A stretch of 64,000 nt of DNA, from NCBI GenBank assembly GCA_963922205.1, contig CAWUHX010000141.1, positions 124,001-188,000 on the forward strand, written 5' to 3'. Positions 11,114 to 24,100 of this stretch are shown here, in pieces. Position 1 is the first letter of the stretch. Each line of letters begins with the position of its first letter. The notes beneath the pieces were generated by a model. The model did not search any database and was not told the DNA's origin. It saw nothing but the letters and a program-made list of their open reading frames with translations. Origin of the DNA: Romanomermis culicivorax. Taxonomy: Eukaryota; Nematoda; Enoplea; Mermithida; Mermithidae. The translations under genes were made by a program, and so were the position numbers.

Positions 11114-12545
11114 TTAGATCGGTCTATTCCCAAGTGGGCGATTCCCAAGAGAGTGATTCCCAAATGATCGATTTTCAATTGAGCGATTCCCATGTGAGCG
11201 ATTCTCGATTGAGTGAATTCTCAATTGAGTGATTCCCATGTGAGCGATTCCCGATTGAACGAATTCCCAAGTGAGCGAATTCTCAAGTGGGCGAATTCCC
11301 ATTTGAGCGATTCCCATATGAGCGACTCCCGATTGAGTGAATTCCAAAATGAGTGAATTCTCAATTGAGCGATTCTCATGTGAGCGATTCCCAATTAAGC
11401 GAATTCTCAATTGGGCGATTCCAAACAGGAAATAGAGAATGCAATAACATTTTCCTCACATTTTTTTCTTTACCTCATATTTTTCTTCGCATATATTTCT
11501 TTTTTATCTGTGTGTTGCAATTATGTTATGTTTTTGTGTGTTTTTGCATTTTTATCTCTTGTCTCTGCTTTCTTTCATTTCCTTTTTCCTTGTCATCTAC
11601 TTTTTTCTTTTTTGCCCATGAAGCACTACATTACAAGTTGTCATTTTTAACAAGCATTGTCTCCCATGTAATTGTTATACAATTCGGCACGCTCTATTTC
11701 CTATTTAATTATATCCTTTGTGACTTTTTCTCCATTCTCATCTACTTTTTATCTTATCTTTTTGCTTTTACTTCTTCCTCTTTATCTTTTTCTATTCTCC
11801 TTTTCACTCTTTTTTGTTCTTTTTCACACTATTTTTTATTTCTTCCTTGCTGCTTTCTCTATCTTGCTTCTTCTTTCTTGTCACTTTTCTCGTGTTTTTT
11901 TCTTTTTCTAATGCTTTTCCATCTATTTTCACATATTCTTAATGTTTCCATTTTTGTTGACGTTTCCTTTCTCTAGATGTTTTCTTTCTTCCTGCATTGT
12001 TTTGTTTATATTTTTTATGAAGATTTTCACACTTTCAACGACGAAAGACTCAAGCATGTCGAAATGTTCAAGAATTATACGGCAGACTACGGTTATCTAA
12101 AATGACAACTTGTAATGTATTGTATCATGAGCAAAAAAAGAAAAACTTAGATGACAAGAAAGAATAAAATGGAAGAAAGTACAAACAAAAGATGAAAACG
12201 TAAAAACATACAGAAACGAAAACATAAGCAATACACACAGAAAACAAAAGAAAAAAGAAATACGTACAAAAAATATAAGGTTGGAAAATTTGAAGAAATT
12301 GTTATTTGCTCATTTGGGAATTCGCTCAATAGGGAATCGCTCACATGGGAATCACTCAATTGGGAATCGCTCACATGGGAATCGTTCAATTGAGGATTCG
12401 CTCATTTGGGAATTCGCTCAATTGGGAATTCACTCACTTGGGAATCGTTCACTTGGGAATCGCCCACTTGAGAATCGCTCACTTGAGAATCACTCACCTG
12501 GGAATCGCTCACTAGGGAATCGCTCACATGAAAATACCCCCCTTA
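11114..12545. mobile_element. Foldback transposon with minisatellite arms
   Basis: The left arm begins with about 20 copies of a degenerate 15-bp unit, 'gagcgattcccatgt' and variants (11117-11420). The right arm ends with the same unit in reverse complement (12310-12535). Inverted similarity continues inward through T-rich sequence: 11421-11655 pairs with about 12105-12309, for example 'cattacaagttgtcatttt' against 'aaaatgacaacttgtaatg'. A loop of about 450 bp separates the arms. Long inverted repeats built from tandem subrepeats are the hallmark of Foldback-type elements. The long open frames here reflect the repeats, not proteins. Confidence 0.8.
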
Positions 12546-12652
12546 GATAAAAAAACAAGTTTTGAAGTTATGTGGAGTTACAGACAGCATTTGACATAAA
12601 GCAGAGAAATAATGTTATTTCAAGCATACAAATTCGAGAAGCTTTCGCTTTC

Positions 12653-12903
12653 CTATAGTCTGTTTTTTATAAAATGCTTCCAAATAGAAAAGTGACAAAA
12701 ATCAGTTCTGTCGTCGAAATCGTTTATATAGAGCTCTTACTGTAAAATTTTTGGCTCGAAAAATTGTTGAAGGTAAGGTCAAGATGCTCACAAATTTCCA
12801 GTCCTATATGATATATTGTTTATCAGCAAATCGTTAAAATCTGAAATGCTACTTGCTTTCCATTTCCATTATTTAGAAGCATTTCAAGAAAAACAGACTA
12901 AAG
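12653..12903. mobile_element. MITE of the TAGTCTGTTTTT family, copy 1
   Basis: The ends 'tatagtctgttttttataa' and 'caagaaaaacagacta' are inverse. The interior shares blocks such as 'cttgctttccatttccatt' and 'cagtcctatatgatata' with the other copies in this window. Flanking TA suggests a TA target site. Copies or fragments lie near 13310, 15394, 16612, 20369, 20613, 22858, 23490, 24915 and 58583. Confidence 0.75.
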
Positions 12904-13059
12904 AGAATTCAAATGCCATAAATGATGTTTAAATAACTAAAGCCATTTTATTTATTGAACTGGTCTATGCCACGTGTTAAATCTAACGTTTCGACAGCCA
13001 CAGCATCCATTGAACCAAGAGATGTCATCATTTTAGTATTAATCAGAGCAACGGCACAT

Positions 13060-13215
13060 TTGGGGTAATGAGGAGGTCGGGATAACGGGCTATCGAGATA
13101 ACGAGAACTTTCACGTCATTCTTTTAGAAATTCGGAGTAACGACACAGTCGGGTGATGGGAAGGTCGGGGTTACGGCATAGCTGCGAGGTAGGGATAGTG
13201 GGGTTAACGGGAAAA
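13060..13215. repeat. Degenerate short repeats of ggtcgggataacggg type
   Basis: Strings such as 'gggataacgg', 'gagataacgagaa' and 'ggtcggggttacgg' recur at irregular 12-30 bp spacing. It looks like a decayed minisatellite. No larger element was defined around it. Confidence 0.4.
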
Positions 13216-13492
13216 TTTTTTATTCCATTCTCTCGTTTTTCCGCTAAACCATACGTCACATAGTACTCGCAATTTATGTTCTGTAAAAGTGTCGAGCAGA
13301 CGATTCTGACATTAGATATTGATTTTTGTCTTTTTTCAATGTAGAAGCATTTAATAAAAAACAGACTGTAGTGTATCGGTGTTTTTGCCCATCCTGATGT
13401 TTATTCCAAGAAGTCTAGCAAGTTATTCATGCTAACAACTAAAATCAGCTGTTCGTGAAGCTTTGTAGAAATAGTGTTGAATCTTCTAAATA

Positions 13493-13546
13493 TGGCAAAA
13501 TCTACTTTGTATTTTCTTTTACTATCGTTTCTGAGTGCTTTGCAAG
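13493..13546 (+). CDS. Candidate first exon encoding a signal peptide
   Basis: An ATG opens 18 codons reading MAKSTLYFLLLSFLSALQ and ends at a good donor, CAA|GTAAGA. A lysine followed by a leucine/phenylalanine-rich core is typical of a secretion signal. It is on the same strand as, and 1.2 kb upstream of, the exons ending at 15182. The splice phase (0) does not directly match exon 14776 (which needs phase 1), so a middle exon would be required. The link is inference. Confidence 0.3.
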
Positions 13547-14775
13547 TAAGAAGGCAGTACTTTTACAATTTTATTATTTCTGCTTCATTCTTCATCTGAA
13601 ATGTCACTTCTATGAATCGGTGAACAAATAAAATTTTGATCACTCGGGCTTTTATTGTAGTCATTGACATCAAATTTACGCTATTATACGTGACACAGCG
13701 GAGTCATTGTGAAAAAAATTTCTATTTTTTTTTCACCAGTAAATTCAGAAAAAACGATGTAAAAACCACAAGAATACGTATTTATGGTGCAAGGTGTTGA
13801 TAAATTTGACAATTCTTTGTTCCGAAATGATGACCGTTGTCTACCAAAAAATTTACATTTTTCAGTTTTTCTTCGATTAAAAGGATGGGTTTCCTATGGG
13901 TAGCCCATTTCAGCCATATAATTGACAAATCTTGGAGTCACTATGCTGCCAGCCATATGGCCAACGATTTTTTTGTCTTATGTTGTTATGGCACTTTCCA
14001 CCAATTACATTTATGCATCGAAGTGAGGTCTTATTTTGAAAAATCAAGAATTTTTTGAACTTCACTTGTCGATTACAGAATAGGTAATGTCTCAATTTAA
14101 AGTATAGGGATAAGGCAAAAAATTATCCGACATCATTCCATAATAGAATGCGAAATGATTGAGCATCAACTGGCGTATAGTTTCTGCCATCCTGATCATG
14201 CAGTAATTACCGACTGAACAGTGCAAGTTTAACAAAGTTGACTAATCGTGTTTGATGTTGGTTTTTCATGCATTTCCCCGATAAGAGAGTTTTTCCGCGC
14301 TACTGTAAAAAGAAGTTGAAAAAGCACTCGAAAGTTGTCATCAATAGTTCTTATCGTAGTTGTTTCTATATAGCTCTTGCACCACCTGTCAGCAAATTCT
14401 ACACCGGATCAGTAATCTTTAGACAGAAGGAAACATCCGTCTGCGTTCTGGGGCTCACTTAAAAAATGAACTGTAGAAAATGAGCTAAAGCAACACTCGG
14501 TATGAAGTTTTATAGGTCACATGCTCACCAGAATATGATCAGCAAGATGTGAGAAGCAATACGACAATGGAAGAAATCGGGGCCTGCTTGAAACTTTTTA
14601 TTTTGTGTAAGTTATGTTCCCAAAGGCTTTCTTTTATTCGATGTGATCACGCTCAATCCTAAAGAGTAAAAAACTGCACGGAACTACTGAATTACTTCAA
14701 TTTTTAAAGTTCTTCAGCAAAGGAATCCTCCTTGATCCATATCTATTCGAATTTCTGTTTTTTTTCATCAAGTAG

Positions 14776-15182
14776 AAAACTTCCGGCTTAACAGAACAGT
14801 TGCAAAAGATATCGAAGAATTCTTCAAATATTTGGGTAGGTTTCTATTCATCGAATACTTCAAAAATCCATTTAACATTTTTTCAGACGAAAAAGGCATC
14901 GAACACCCGAACAACAGAAAACTTGTCATGTTTATGATGGATTCTGTTGTGCTAAATTGCGACAATGTATTGAAAAAACGTTAGTTGTGCGAAATTAGTA
15001 TCACATTACCAATAACTGTCAGTGTTGAACAAATCTTCTGTCTCCGTCTTAGTACAATGATTCTAGGATGTTAGTGAATTTTAAAATTTTTCATTTTTAC
15101 AGTTGGTGACAAATCAATGCCTAAAAGACCGTCCGATGAAGAAATAACACAATTTAGCAATGCGTACGGCAGTATAGACTAA
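14776..15182 (+). CDS. Last three exons of an unidentified host gene
   Basis: Three short exons join in frame: 14776-14835, 14887-14979 and 15103-15182, each bounded by AG and GT with compatible phases, ending in TAA at 15180-15182. The first intron is 51 nt and ends in tttttcag; the second is 123 nt and ends in tttttacag. The encoded tail includes 'RTVAKDIEEFFKYL' and 'MPKRPSDEEITQF', charged and helical in character. I do not recognise the family. With the signal-like exon at 13493 it could be a small secreted protein, but that is inference. Confidence 0.45.
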
Positions 15183-15393
15183 TTCCAGATTTCGTAGTGT
15201 GAAAATCAAAAGAATTTTATTAACTGCTTGCAGTAAACATCTTAGTCTATTCTATTTTCAAATTAAAATGAGGCTTGTCGACTTGGTATATTCTCAGAAT
15301 TTTTGTTGCTTGCTGCATACAATTCTGAGTTACGATGAATTTTTTTCGTACGTATAAATTAGACATTTGAATTTTTATCGGAAAACTCACCTA

Positions 15394-15632
15394 TGGTCTG
15401 TTTTTCATAAAATAGTTTCAAATTGAGAAATGACCAAAATTAGTGCCGTCGCTATAGTCGTCAACGCAAACCTTTTAGAGTAAGGTTTTTCACTCTGAAA
15501 ATTGTTAAACGTTTACTTCCTGTTCAGGGTCGTATCAACCCAATATCCTTTCTTGTTATTTCTGAATACTTTTGTCCGTGAAGACTGCATGCAAAGTGTT
15601 GTTTATTTACTTTAATGAATAACAGACATGAA
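15394..15632. mobile_element. MITE of the TAGTCTGTTTTT family, copy 2
   Basis: Left end 'tatggtctgtttttcataaa' and right end 'aataacagacat' correspond to the family termini, and the middle 'gaaaattgttaaacg' block is shared. It is more diverged than copy 1. Confidence 0.6.
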
Positions 15633-18025
15633 ATTCAACATCCTTGAATGTGCAACGCAAACGGGTATGTGGCACTTGCTGCAGCATTTTGCAGTTTTTC
15701 AGTCGCCTTTTTTGCCACATGGACCGAATCTTGAAATAGAATTATCTTCGAATTCGGGTGCTTTTTTCAGTCCTTCTTTGTATTTTTTAAAAATTTCATT
15801 GCAAAATTGGTTTGATTTTTCGGTTATTTTTCACATACCAGTAATTGAACCAGCTTCAGACAGTATGTTGTTTGTGCATCATTAAATTGGACAGTTGGCA
15901 CAAAAATTTGAGCCTAAAAAGGAAAAATAAAGATAAAATTAAGAAAAATATTAAAAAAATAAATAAATAGGAATTTAACCATGCGTCTTGAACATTTTTC
16001 ACTTTTTGACTCATTCCTTAAACATTTTCGCCAATATTTTTGAAGCTTTGATTTGGCCAAATTTCTGACGGATTCTGATGCAAACGTTTGGCCAATGTTT
16101 CATGGAATGGTGGTAAAATAAACTGGTCGTTGTCAGATGGAATGGGACCTGCTGGTACACCAACCTCCAAATCACTCAAAATTGATAAATTGTCAATAAT
16201 TTTGTTTTTTGCATTAGAATTGTATAAAAGATATCAAAATAAATCAACCAGAAAAGCAAAAAAATGTTAGTTTTTAAAAAATTCTCAAAAATACATCATG
16301 CTAGGTAATTCGATGCTATGAAAAGCATTGCAATGGAAAATGGATACGCTTTTTGACTGCATCAGTGGCATTTCTTGTTAAAATCTACCTCAGGTGCAAA
16401 AAATAAAAAAAATGAAAAAACCTGAAAAAAATTTAGCGCCAGAAGAAAATTTTAATTTTTCGGCGCTGAGTACAGTATATCCAACACAATCTGCAATTTT
16501 TTGGAGTGCAAAACCTTACGAATCAAGCGCAAAAAACGACGCTGTTTTTTGTCGTGTATTGAATGAGATACGCTGCATTTACTGATTTTTACCATGCTTT
16601 ATATATAGAACGTTAAGGGTTAAACGTTATTTGAACATTGTCACAAGTTTTCAGTCGTATGTATTCTATGGCTTAGCAGAAAATTCTTAGAATACGAAAT
16701 ACTACTTGCTTTCCACTTTCATTATTTCGAAGCATTTAAAGAAAAACAGACTACAGTACCGTGGCTGGATTTCATGTTTCATGCAGCTTTCTCTGTATGT
16801 TCTTCCTTCTGCTGGACCCATATTATTTGATCTCAATAGTCTATTCTTTCTCAAGTGGACCTCGAAAAAGAAAAAGATGCTCAACTAATTGCGAGGAAGT
16901 TTTTTTTCTCAGATTTAGTGTTGCAATTATTACTACCAACTTGAAAAAAGGCTTGCGATTCATGATCACCTCCTGTTAACAAATTTTCTTGAATTTTTTT
17001 GTATTCCGAGGCTCATATGAAAATGAAAAGGGTATCGTTTTAATCTTCACAGTTGATTACCCGTTTGGCCTAAATTCTTGTCATGTTGTTCAGAAAACTT
17101 GGACGATCAGGAAGGATTAGGACTGTAAAAATAACTTCACGTGAACAGACTTCTCGAGCGAAAATTCGTTTCGCTAGGAAACTTTTAAATCAAAAGCTAC
17201 CCATTTCCTCATGAATTCTGAATAGAGTTGGCCACAAAATCGAATCACTATATTAATAATTATTTTTACTCTTCGAACTCAAATTAGACCTTTTAAATAT
17301 CGCAGGAAATTAAAAATCTGAAAAATGAATTACGAAATTATAAAATTTCGTCTTCTTAGCAGGTCAAATCAGGGAGAGGCGAGAAGAAGAAAGATGGAAT
17401 TTTTCAATAAGATACGAAAAACGTCCTGGGTCATTTTTAATAGATCACGAAACGTAAAACAATATAATTGCTGGAACGAATTCGTGTGACAGATAACCAA
17501 GAATTTGTGCGAACCTCCAATGGAAGAAAATCAGCACTTATGTACAGTTCGTTTTATGGATTTTACCGCTATCAACGGGATCTATCGACTAGTATCCGAC
17601 TTGTTGTGTTTTGGAGGGAAAACATTCCTGCCCGATTTGAAAACTCCCTATTTGGACAAGGGCAAATACCTATGGGTAGGGCCAAACACTTTTTGGATGA
17701 GGTCAAAATCTCCAAAGTTCCCCCGCCGATGTGTACTCAGATGCTACAGTTCTGAAAAACACACTCAATAAATTATAAATTTTAAAAATTCATGTCTTCT
17801 GACCTCTAACAACTTGTTGGAGCAAAAATTCCAATTATTCTGCGAATATCGTACTTTTCTGGTATAAGTTCCCATTATTCTTCAAAACAGTATCCGACCT
17901 AATAATTTTCTTTTTGGAAAAATGATCTCTCGTCATCAATATTTTCAAAGACGTGACATTTTTTTGTCCAATATCCCGAAACGTACATCACCCAAAGTGT
18001 ATGCTGAGATTTACTACATCTGCTT
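15633..18025. other. No gene supported; one MITE fragment
   Basis: Between 16612 and 16757 lies the right half of a TAGTCTGTTTTT-family MITE, ending 'aaagaaaaacagactacag'. Two overlapping open frames of about 90 codons at 17468-17771 have no recognisable motif and no clear splice context, so I do not call them genes. The rest is AT-rich sequence without visible structure. Confidence 0.5.
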
Positions 18026-18184
18026 TTGTCTATGAATCAACGGTTTCACGAAAACCAGTTCCCACGCAAGGCCCGCGTCTCTCGAACATTCATTTTGGCA
18101 CAAACGCGCGACACATTTCTCGCAAAATTTAGGCATAAAACGAGTTTTGGAGCCAAAATTTTGTATAGCTTTCTATCGTCCAAA

Positions 18185-21100
18185 ATGGAAGAAAATCAAG
18201 ATCCAGAGAGGCAAAGCGGCGCCCAAAATGGCAAACATAGTTTGTCCACATCCATTTTGAATCACCACGGTTGTTATATGTCCGACGGTAAAAGGAAAAT
18301 CGATTTTATCATGGCTTACGTTTTAGCCGATCATCATTCCGCAGCGGTGGTTGAAAATCTGGACACGGAAAAAAGGCGCCATTATTTTTTGGACAACGTC
18401 CTGAAAGAAGGTCTAGAATTGGAATCCGAAGAAGTGCACGACTCCAAAGAAGTGATTCTATTTATCAAAGTCCACGTACCCTTCGAGACCTTATGCAAAT
18501 GGGCTCACATACTGAAAATGGAAATGCCTTTGAAAATACGCGACGAAAATCGGCGTCACGCTATAGAAGAAAGGGGCAGCCTTTACACTTGGTGGCAAAA
18601 AACGTTTCATTTTTACCATTGCTCGACGATTGGTCGAGAAAATTTCGAAGTTTTGGCTACCGATGAAAAAGTTTATCACCCCTTCGACGATAAGGATTTG
18701 GAAAAGTTTGATATCGGATCCGATAGGGAGAATTTTTTTCCCGATCGATTTCGGCAAGAAATTGCTTGGGAAGCGTTGCAGCAAGCCAGAAACGACCCTG
18801 AGGACGAAAAGTTGCGGGGCATAGAGGCGTTGGTCGAAGAAAAAGTAAACAAAGGATTATTGATTTGACTCATCTGGAGGATTGTGTGCTCATTCTCCAA
18901 ACATTCCCTTCCCCCGAATGTTCCGATTTCCCGAAAGTCCTTATTGTCCGAAGGTAGCGATTCCACGAATACTAAATAAAATAACATTCTCGATTCCCCG
19001 AATTAGCTTAGCCAAAGAATGGTCATGTTGAGTAGTTAATGATCAGCCTTGATTAATTGACTGAAAATTTTTCAGATCATAGAGTAATGATAAAGGACAG
19101 ACATTGATGATCGGTACCAAATATGGCGACTACAATTGAAAAATTATACCCATTGGGTACGTCTTGATAAAAAGTTTGTATGCATTTCGATTTTTGTCTG
19201 ATCACTAAGACGTTCACTTTCATTATAGTCTTTGTTCGTGAAATTCGTGTAAGTTAGAAAATGACGTGAATGAGTGCTTTCTCCAAAATCCTTCGCACGA
19301 AACCTTTACTGAACAAATTTTTATTCGAAAAATTTCTGGTGATTATAGCCTATTTACTTTAAAATGACAGACGCGGCAATAACAAAAAAAATTAAATTCA
19401 ATTGGACACGCATTTTTTCATAATGAGAAACTTTATACTGTAGAAAAACACTGACTTCGTCATGACAAGGGTGAAATCATAAAAAACGACGTCATGCTTA
19501 TCCACATTTCACTTGGGCAGAACTATGTTGACACTTAGTGCTACTCGTGAAATTTTTTTCATTTTGATTTGAAATTTCAAAATTAAAATTCTATAGCTTT
19601 TATAAAAATATTTTTAGTTGTTTTGTTTGCCGCTCGTGGACGAAAGCTTCGGCAAAAGCGGCTTTACTGGAGATCGGGAGATCAATTTTTATACTCTTCA
19701 AATTATTGAAAAAAATGATCATCAAAAGTCTATATCATAAAGGAAAAATTTATTGAAAAGAGTTAACGAGCCTTCTATAATGTTGGATAAATGTCTGATC
19801 ATAGTCTTCCATCCAGTAACAAAGTTAACAACATCATTTTGGTAATTTATTTTTTGACAATAATTCAAACTTCAACGGCATATACATTAATTTCTATTAT
19901 GGTGCTAATTTTTTGGAAAGTTTAGTAGGAAATTTTTTTTTTGAACCATGGAAACTTACAAATAATGTTTCCACGGAAAAATCATCAGTTTACAAAATAC
20001 AATCCAAAAATAGCCTTCTTCTGTTTTCGGGTAAACGAGATTTGACAATTTCGGGGAATAGGGACTTTCGGGGAGGCACGACCGGGAAAACGGGACTTTT
20101 GGAGAATCAAGACATTCGGGGAAAAGAGACGTTCGGAGATACTCGTCTGGCGAGATCTAAAAAATTGCACTGTTCTGCAGTATACTTCTGTCCGATTGTT
20201 GTAGTTTTACATTCTGAAGGATGGTCTGCCTCTAATGTTTTTTTATTTTTTTCTTAGCAGGTTTCCTGCACATATTTAAAAATGACAAAACTCGCTAGAA
20301 AATAAAACGTGTCCAAATTTTCCTCAAAATATTTTATGTCTGTCCATGCATCGATACAGTTTATAATCTGCTTTTCTTGAAATGCTTCTGAATAATGAAA
20401 GTGGAAAGCAAGTAGTATTTCAGATTTTCACGATTTTCTGATAAACAATATATCATATAGGACTAGAAATTTGTGAGCATACTGACCTGACCTTTAACAA
20501 TGTTTTGAGTGGAAAGTTTTACCGTAAAAGCTCCGTGTAAACGAGTTTGACGACAGTACTGATTTGTGTCACTTTTCTATTTGGGAGCATTTTACAAAAA
20601 ACAGAATATAGTTGCATTAACATTGAGTATATAGATTAAATTTACTCTGTGAAATCACATTTTGTTGATCAATCGTTTCTAAGAAAGTTACACCAAAAAA
20701 ATGGACTATCGTCACATAACGCATTTACTACAGAATTTTTTACTTAAAATATTATTAAAAGTATGCTCACAAGTTTTCAGTTCCATGCGGCATATGGTTT
20801 AGTGAAAAATCGTAGTTTGCAATATAATGCTTGCTTTTTGCTATTAAGTTTTAAGGCCCATCTATACTTTTTTTTGCTAAAAAACATACTCAAGTGATTT
20901 GCTGTACAAGTATTTGAGCAATTTCAGTATATAATACATCGCAAGGTAGATATTGAAATTTCCGATCCAATGATACCTAACACGTTCAACAAGTATCTAC
21001 TGTGCGCTTTAAATCCAGCTTTGACGCAAGAAACGTAAGAAACGCAACGTACTTACAAAATAGCCGATTTCTGCAACACTATGCACATTTTTTGTAAAAT

Positions 21101-24100
21101 ATACTTCGCTGCATAGAACTCGTCAAGATCTTTCTTGCGCACAGAGAAAATGAGGGATTCGTTCGATTTTGATCGTTGCAATCACTTGCGACAGATTTTC
21201 AAGAAAAAAATATAGATGGGCCTTTATTATTTACAAGCATTTCAAGGGAATCAGACCTAGGATCCAAGCATACCAGGCGCAATGAGAAATTTTTTTGGAC
21301 CGTAAAAAAATGTTTCAGCGCGGGGTCATAACCGAATTAATTATTTTTTCTTTTTTTTGAAGCTTATTGTTGTTATAAATATTTTCTATCTTTTATGAAA
21401 TAACTGAAGTTCCTACATGATAGAATTTTTCAATGTGCATCTCTGTACATGACGAATGGTTCAGCAAAAAATTTTAAAGATATGAAGTAGCACTTATGCA
21501 AAGTTTTTACTCTACAACTTTTACCTAAGGAATCGGCGAAAAGTTGAGTATGTTCACGGATTTCTAGTCCTATGGAACAATGGTTTAGCTGGAAATCGTA
21601 AAAATAAGGAGTAATATTTGCTTTCCACTCAGTTACAAGCAGTCCAAAAAAGTAACTATAGTCGTAGCGTCAAAAATATGTTCTAGAAGTCGGGAGCCTG
21701 TGATTTCACATGGAAGGCTCTGAATTTGGCGCAAATTTTTGTTCTGTATGACGAGTTAAGGGTCATTTGTACTTGCTTTTTCCAACGGAACGGAATGCAA
21801 TCGACACAACGTAATTGAACGAGAAGGAAATTTTCGTTCCATTCGGTTCGGTTGGAGGTTACCATCGGTCGCTTTCCACAATATTGCAGTTATCCGTTCC
21901 GACCGAAAGTGGATTTTCAGGTTGAACGTTTCAAGTTGTTGACGATCCGTACCGTTCCGTACAGTCGAAAAGGGCAAGTGTAAATGACCCCTTAGTGTAT
22001 CTGGCGTCATCAAGATACGCAATAACGTCATAGTGATGGAGTTACCTTAGCGAACTTGCTTTTTGTTTTTTGCTGACGCCTTAAACAGGAAGTTTTGCCT
22101 CGTCATTTTTCTCAAAATAGATCTATCACGTTTTTCAAACGTTTTTTGATTTTTTTCAACTATTTTCTTTTATCCGCAGATTTTTGAAACCGCCTACCCC
22201 GTACACGACGCTATAAACGAACTTTTGAATGAAGACGGAAAAGCCCAGAATCTTCGGCACAAGTTAAGCCACGAGTGGGCGAATTGGCGCAGTTTGGGTT
22301 ATCAACAACCACTGATTCGGATAAGGGATTATTTTGGCGAGAAAGTAATTACACATATAGTTAGGTATTGTGTGGCGGTAATAATTTCGTAAATCTTAAT
22401 CATAAGCGAGAAAAAACATCTTTTGTGTAGGAGTAGAAAGCAAAAGTGAAAGAAACCAGTTTGATTTTTCATTATTTTTGAAGTAAATTGGAAATAGTGA
22501 ACTGGATTTTTTGAAGGAATGAAGAAAAACTTGAAAAAAGGTAGTTGCAATTTGACGGACAGCATTGATACAAGAAAAATCCAAGATAATTTACAATAAA
22601 ATCATGCATTCGTGTATTGTTCACATACCTGGCCATGGGTATGATAAACAGTTCCAGCAGACAAATGTTGTCTCGTTGTTCTTCAATCAAGATGTTGTCA
22701 TGAAAGTTCCTCTCCATCTTATTTCTTATAGTAAAAGTTTGATATATAGTTCTGAAATTCAAATAATTAGCATACCCGAAAAATTCTCTACAATCACAAT
22801 AGTCACGTGTTTGATTCTCTCATCATTCACTTTCACTCCAGAGTGCCTTAACGACAACTGTAGTCTGTTTTTTATCAAACGCTTCTAAATAAAAAAATGA
22901 CACATAAGCATTCAGGAATTTTTCATTGAAAGATGTTTTTACTTGAAAATTGTTCATACTATCAAATTGTGATCTCAAATTGGTGGGCTCTATATGACCT
23001 GACAGCTTAACAGAAAATTCTAAAAATATAAAATGTTATTTTTCAGAAAAACGTCAAAAATGCGCATTTTCATTTAAAATGTAGTAATTCGGGAGCTTAT
23101 GCAAATGTTCATTTTTTCTCCTAGTCCCTGAGCAGGGCTTTCTTTGAAAATTACATCTTGATTTTTTTTCAGAAGGACATCTTGACTTTTTTCAGTATGC
23201 CATTTTGATTTGTTCGACGATGGCATTTTATTTTTTTGGGATTGCCATCTTGATTTTTTTAACATGACTGATTTTTTTGTGTTAAAACCCACGCATCATA
23301 TGGAACTGAAAGTTTTTGAGCCCGCCCAACGAAATCTTCGACCATTCACAGAAACTATACAGTAAAATTGTTGAGCAAACGATTCTCAAGACGTCACATA
23401 CTTAATTTTACTACACATTGGCTCACGAGAATTGTGCACACTTCTTTGTCGATACATTGAAACTTTTCCGAATGCTTTTTTTGGAAGTGCTTCTAAATTA
23501 AAAATGACATAAATTATTACTATCATCGAACCATTTTACATATATATTTAGTGTTGAATTTCCATTTGAAAGTATTTCTAAACGTTAGTCGCGCATGTTT
23601 GCAAATTTTCAGTCCTGTGTGATATTTGTTTTTCGTTTTTTTAATCTTTTTCGCTTTCCAGTTACATTACTTTGGAGCATTTCAAGAAAAACAGACTATA
23701 GTAAAAGTTTTGCTGCCATCGTTGACGTCATACATGCACTGTCCAGAAGGAAACTACAGTAAAACACAAAAAAATTTAGATCGGTTTTTATTTCGTGTTT
23801 ATGGATTATTATTCTAAAATGTTATCCATACCGTCCGTTTTGGGTTTGATCGTTTTCGTCGAAAGTCTCTGGTCGATGAGAAACGACGACGAATTACGTA
23901 ACGTTTGCGACAAAAACGCCACTCCCGGCAACTTTTGGATGTGCCCTATTTGCCACCCGCCCTATTGCGAAGCCTGGGAGATGTACAGGGAAGGATGCCG
24001 CAAGTATAAGTGGGAATTTTCGTTGGACAATGAAGGCACCTTGACTTTATCCTGTCTAGTCACTTTGTGGGCCATTTTTTTCCTAAAATTTTGGAAACGG

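Noticed and set aside
11353-11976. Open frame of 207 codons, very hydrophobic, looking like a multi-pass membrane protein
   Set aside because: It is translated from T-rich foldback arm sequence plus minisatellite; the inverse arm gives mirror frames. Composition explains the hydrophobicity.
11117-12535. Possible CRISPR-like array from regularly spaced short repeats
   Set aside because: Units are contiguous 15-bp repeats without unique spacers, and this is an animal genome.
12281-12550. Repetitive protein with 'GNRSHGNRS' units
   Set aside because: It is the direct translation of the 15-bp minisatellite, which stays open in several frames on both strands.
17468-17771. Two overlapping frames of 88-95 codons upstream of the anoctamer
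   Set aside because: No motif, no supported splice sites joining them to exon 1, and both frames open over the same DNA suggests chance.
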